Source: Desulfobacteraceae bacterium (GTDB lineage Bacteria; Desulfobacterota; Desulfobacteria; Desulfobacterales; Desulfobacteraceae). From it: a DNA stretch of 9,278 nucleotides. The notes under the pieces are model-generated. The model was not told the DNA's origin and did no database searches. It worked only from the letters and a program-made list of their open reading frames with translations. Both the position numbers and the translations under genes were made by a program. Shown one piece after another: positions 7,682 to 9,278 of the stretch (position 1 is the first letter of the stretch; the number at the start of each line of letters is the position of its first letter). The stretch covers positions 1 through 9,278 of the forward strand of contig PIVQ01000256.1 of the NCBI GenBank assembly GCA_003354055.1, read 5' to 3'.

Positions 7682-7687
7682 CTCCTT
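7682..7687 (-). promoter_or_regulatory. strong Shine-Dalgarno for the minus-strand sensor kinase
   Basis: AAGGAG on the minus strand is separated by 7 bases from the ATG at 7674-7672. It fixes the kinase start. It is the best ribosome site in the window and contrasts with the absence of a clear one before the plus-strand kinase at 363. Confidence 0.7.
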
Positions 7688-7717
7688 GACTGATTGAAGC
7701 AATCTTACAGATATTAC

Positions 7718-7858
7718 CTATACACAGATGGAGAATTGTCGCTTATTTATTTCTATCTTTATAGGTTCGTTTTGGGTCATTAGAACATCCTCTGTTTGTT
7801 CCAAGAGCAAGTGGTTATTATGAGAAAATAGATTCAGTTGTGTAAGGCTCAAATTCAT
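7718..7858 (-). CDS. doubtful 46-residue ORF upstream of the minus-strand kinase
   Basis: ATG at 7858 to TAG at 7720-7718 on the minus strand encodes 46 residues beginning MNLSLTQLNLFSHNN and ending QFSICV. GAGGTG lies 12 nt before the ATG, which is farther than usual. The peptide has no membrane helix and no motif I recognise. It stops about 30 bases before the kinase Shine-Dalgarno, so it could be a leader ORF in the kinase 5' region, a remnant of a lost gene, or chance in AT-rich DNA. I favour chance or remnant. Confidence 0.18.
   Translation of the reverse strand: MNLSLTQLNLFSHNNHLLLEQTEDVLMTQNEPIKIEINKRQFSICV
7832..7845 (+). repeat. 14-bp direct repeat, copy 1 (ATTCAGTTGTGTAA)
   Basis: The exact 14-mer ATTCAGTTGTGTAA occurs here and again at 8231-8244 in the same orientation, about 400 bases apart, both within the gene-free spacer. 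The TTACACAA core (reverse complement) is reminiscent of terminal repeats of some insertion sequences, but no transposase remnant was recognised. It might equally be a binding site. Confidence 0.5.
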
Positions 7859-7862
7859 AAAT

Positions 7863-7940
7863 AAATCACCCACCTCAATTGGCGGTTTTTTTGTTGTCTT
7901 CCAGCAATTTGGGGGTGCGTTGATTCTTGCTGGGTGATTT
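7863..7940. repeat. 10-bp inverted repeat enclosing 58 bp, possible hairpin or small mobile-element remnant
   Basis: AAATCACCCA at 7863-7872 is the exact reverse complement of TGGGTGATTT at 7931-7940. Inside, CAATTGGCGG (about 7876-7885) and CCAGCAATTTG form an imperfect nested stem around a T-rich loop. The arrangement could fold as RNA or single-stranded DNA, or be the remains of a miniature inverted-repeat element. No flanking target-site duplication was found. Confidence 0.45.
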
Positions 7941-8029
7941 TAATTTGATATCTGGCCTAAGTAAATTCATAAGAGAATTATAATGTTAAATTACATCAAA
8001 ACGCTTTATAATGCAAAAAAAACATAAAT

Positions 8030-8052
8030 GTGCTCTGATTTCTCATGAGCAC
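8030..8052. repeat. small hairpin
   Basis: GTGCTC at 8030-8035 pairs with GAGCAC at 8047-8052. The stem extends by TGA/TCA if one T is bulged, leaving a four-base loop. There is no T-run on the downstream side of either strand, so it is not a typical intrinsic terminator. It may be an operator-like palindrome or chance. Confidence 0.3.
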
Positions 8053-8230
8053 TAATTGTATCTATAGAGACGAGAAACTAATTCAAAAACCAGGTAGTTT
8101 CAAAATCATTAACCACTGATCAAAAAGTCAAGACTACTTGCAATAGTGATTCTGCCAATATTCAACGATTCAAATGGTATCATTAAGATTTGTGGCAAAT
8201 CGAATTACTTTATTCCATTGGACAGCTCAC

Positions 8231-8244
8231 ATTCAGTTGTGTAA
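8231..8244 (+). repeat. 14-bp direct repeat, copy 2 (ATTCAGTTGTGTAA)
   Basis: Second exact copy of the 14-mer at 7832-7845, same orientation. It lies near the right-hand end of the AT-rich spacer, roughly 50 bases before composition becomes GC-rich again, so the pair brackets about 400 bases of the spacer. Confidence 0.5.
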
Positions 8245-8321
8245 ATTTTGGACGGCAATCCAGGAGAGAACTATAACGTGTATGTGTCGCTTTTGAAGAA
8301 AATCATCAAACCACAACACCT

Positions 8322-8341
8322 GGTATCATCTGGGCGATACC
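8322..8341. repeat. small inverted repeat downstream of the exporter gene
   Basis: GGTATC at 8322-8327 and GATACC at 8336-8341 are reverse complements around an 8-base loop. It sits 40 bases beyond the exporter stop codon on that gene's downstream side, where a terminator would be expected. No U-tract follows on the minus strand, so it could be an mRNA 3' end structure or a factor-dependent terminator at best. Confidence 0.25.
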
Positions 8342-8381
8342 CCGGGGAGGAGGCTTTTTCACTGCAGCCCGGCCTGGGGCA

Positions 8382-9278
8382 TCAGAGAATCTGACGCCTT
8401 GCAAGTTTTGTAAACAGACCGTCCTTTGCCATCAACTCTTCATAGGTGCCGCTTTCCGCAAGTCCCCCCTTATCCATGACATGGATGAGGTCGGCATCCT
8501 TGATGGTGGAAAGCCTGTGGGCCACAACAATTCGGGTGGCTTTCAGCTTTTTCAGACTTTGGCTGACAATGGCCTGGGTTCTGTTGTCCAAGGCGCTTGT
8601 GGCCTCATCAAAGATGAGGATTCTGGGGCGGTTCACAATGGCACGGGCAATCATCAGGCGCTGGCGCTGGCCGCCGGAAAGTGTGGATGCCCCTTCCATG
8701 ACCATGGTGTGCATGCCCATGGGCATCTCTTTGATATCCTGGTCCAGGCCGGCCATGGCAGCGGCCTCCCATGCATCGTCCAGGGTCAGGGGATAATTGC
8801 CGATGATATTTGTAAAAATGTCCCCGGCCATGATATTTCCCCCCTGGACCACTACCCCCATGTTCTGCCGTACCTGACGGACATCCAGGTCAGCCAGATC
8901 ATGATCATCATAAAAAATAGTTCCGGATTCCGCTTTCTCAAACCCCAGCAGCAGCCGGATGAGGGTGGACTTGCCCGAACCCGAGCCACCGACTATGGCT
9001 ACAAAAGCCCCGGGTTCAACGTTCAAGGAAACGTCTTTGAGCACCGCTGGACTGTCCTGTGCATAGCGGAAAAGAATATGGCACATTTCAATCTTCCCGC
9101 TCAGGGAGCCAGGATCGGTTTTAAAGGTATCGGTTTCAGGATAGGTCTCAAGGATGGGCCGGAGTCGTTCATAATAGGGAATGGCCATTATAAAATTGGT
9201 CAGTGCCATAATCATCTGGACCATGGCGGCATTCAGCGCGGCAAAGGCGGCATTGAATGCCAGGAAATCCCCGGTTTC
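8382..9278 (-). CDS. NHLM/NHLP-type peptide (bacteriocin) export ABC permease/ATPase, C-terminal part
   Basis: The last 298 codons of an ABC exporter subunit; the start lies beyond the right edge. An ATG at 9224 is internal, because the frame continues to the window end as ETGDFLAFNAAFAALNAA, a signature stretch near the last membrane helix in the NHLP permease/ATPase family (TIGR03797 type). The nucleotide-binding domain is complete. In window numbering it has Walker A GGSGSGKST (97-105), a Q-loop Gln at 145 (VVVQGGN), the ABC signature LSGGQ (200-204), Walker B ILIFDEATSALD (220-231) and an H-loop His at 254 (AHRLST). The segment MPMGMHTMVMEG before the signature is also typical of this family. 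It would energise export of a leader-peptide-bearing ribosomal natural product, usually with a peptidase-containing partner exporter and a membrane-fusion protein. These would be upstream, outside the window. Base composition is distinctly GC-rich compared with the adjacent spacer. Confidence 0.93.
   Translation of the reverse strand, partial: ETGDFLAFNAAFAALNAAMVQMIMALTNFIMAIPYYERLRPILETYPETDTFKTDPGSLSGKIEMCHILFRYAQDSPAVLKDVSLNVEPGAFVAIVGGSGSGKSTLIRLLLGFEKAESGTIFYDDHDLADLDVRQVRQNMGVVVQGGNIMAGDIFTNIIGNYPLTLDDAWEAAAMAGLDQDIKEMPMGMHTMVMEGASTLSGGQRQRLMIARAIVNRPRILIFDEATSALDNRTQAIVSQSLKKLKATRIVVAHRLSTIKDADLIHVMDKGGLAESGTYEELMAKDGLFTKLARRQIL

Larger units (their letters stand above)
7675..8381. 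other. AT-rich gene-poor spacer between the minus-strand kinase and the exporter gene
   Basis: About 0.7 kb with no convincing gene. A hand count of 8161-8220 gives 18 of 60 G+C, against 39 of 60 in 8941-9000 within the exporter gene. It holds the kinase ribosome site, a doubtful short ORF (7718-7858), an inverted repeat (7863-7940), two copies of a 14-bp repeat and two small hairpins. A 31-codon minus-strand ORF (7875-7970) and a 14-codon plus ORF (7983-8027) were judged to be chance. It must also contain the promoter of the minus-strand kinase unless that gene is read through from the exporter, but I could not pick a promoter with confidence. Confidence 0.7.

Noticed and set aside
7875..7970. 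31-codon minus-strand ORF starting MNLLRPDIKLK
   Set aside because: There is no Shine-Dalgarno, it overlaps the inverted repeat, and no family is recognised. A transposase tail was considered but cannot be supported.
7675..8381. CRISPR array or tRNA in the long spacer
   Set aside because: Only one two-copy 14-bp repeat and unrelated inverted repeats are present, with no regular spacing and no cloverleaf-like pattern.
8278..8391. 37-codon plus-strand ORF from a GTG at 8278 preceded by AGGAGAG
   Set aside because: The ribosome-site spacing is about 11 nt. The frame overlaps the exporter stop on the other strand and its product shows no leader-peptide or other recognisable feature.
8446..8796. 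116-codon plus-strand ORF opposite the exporter gene
   Set aside because: It is antisense to the ATPase domain with all its motifs, and is a GC-rich shadow frame.
9222..9224. ATG at 9224 as the start of the exporter gene
   Set aside because: The frame continues upstream with the family-specific GDFLAFNAAF stretch to the window edge, so this Met is internal.

Overview
The window looks like a chromosomal accessory region from a Gram-negative, probably sulfate-reducing or related deltaproteobacterium (Desulfobacterales-like). This is inferred from the style of the multi-domain PAS/HisKA_2 sensor kinases, the NHLM-type peptide exporter and a sigma-54-like promoter. No taxonomic marker gene is present, so the assignment is soft.

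Layout: (1) 1-165, an open frame entering from the left edge, unrecognised. (2) 166-362, a short AT-rich spacer with a possible sigma-54 promoter. (3) 363-4678, a two-gene plus-strand operon. It encodes a membrane sensor kinase with a periplasmic SBP_bac_3-type domain, PAS, HisKA_2 and HATPase, followed after 2 nt by a soluble hybrid protein, REC-PAS-PAS-HisKA-HATPase-REC. (4) 4679-5073, a gene graveyard. On the minus strand it holds the first ~50 codons of a response-regulator receiver domain, joined out of frame to a peptide resembling a methyl-accepting chemotaxis protein C-terminus. (5) 5074-7674 minus, a second membrane sensor kinase with an ABC_sub_bind periplasmic domain, a GAF-like domain, PAS, HisKA_2 and HATPase. 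(6) 7675-8381, a 0.7 kb AT-rich spacer with a 10-bp inverted repeat, a 14-bp direct repeat, small hairpins and one doubtful short ORF. (7) 8382-9278 minus, the C-terminal 298 codons of an NHLM/NHLP-type peptide export permease/ATPase, running off the right edge.

How it fits together: the two membrane kinases are paralogues in their HisKA_2/HATPase halves (about 134 of 206 residues identical by hand alignment) but carry unrelated ligand-binding domains. They are convergent. In both, the kinase stop is followed by exactly 2 nt and then the start of a receiver-domain gene. In the left copy the receiver has become the N-terminus of a large hybrid kinase. In the right copy it is truncated and probably dead. 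The natural reading is a duplicated kinase-receiver cassette in which the sensor was swapped and one receiver was lost. The second kinase may then be an orphan that signals through the surviving receiver, or to a partner outside the window. No DNA-binding output domain is visible.

Base composition is uneven. The sensor genes and the 7.7-8.3 kb spacer are AT-rich, while the exporter gene and the C-terminal half of the hybrid kinase are clearly GC-richer. This suggests mosaic assembly of the region.
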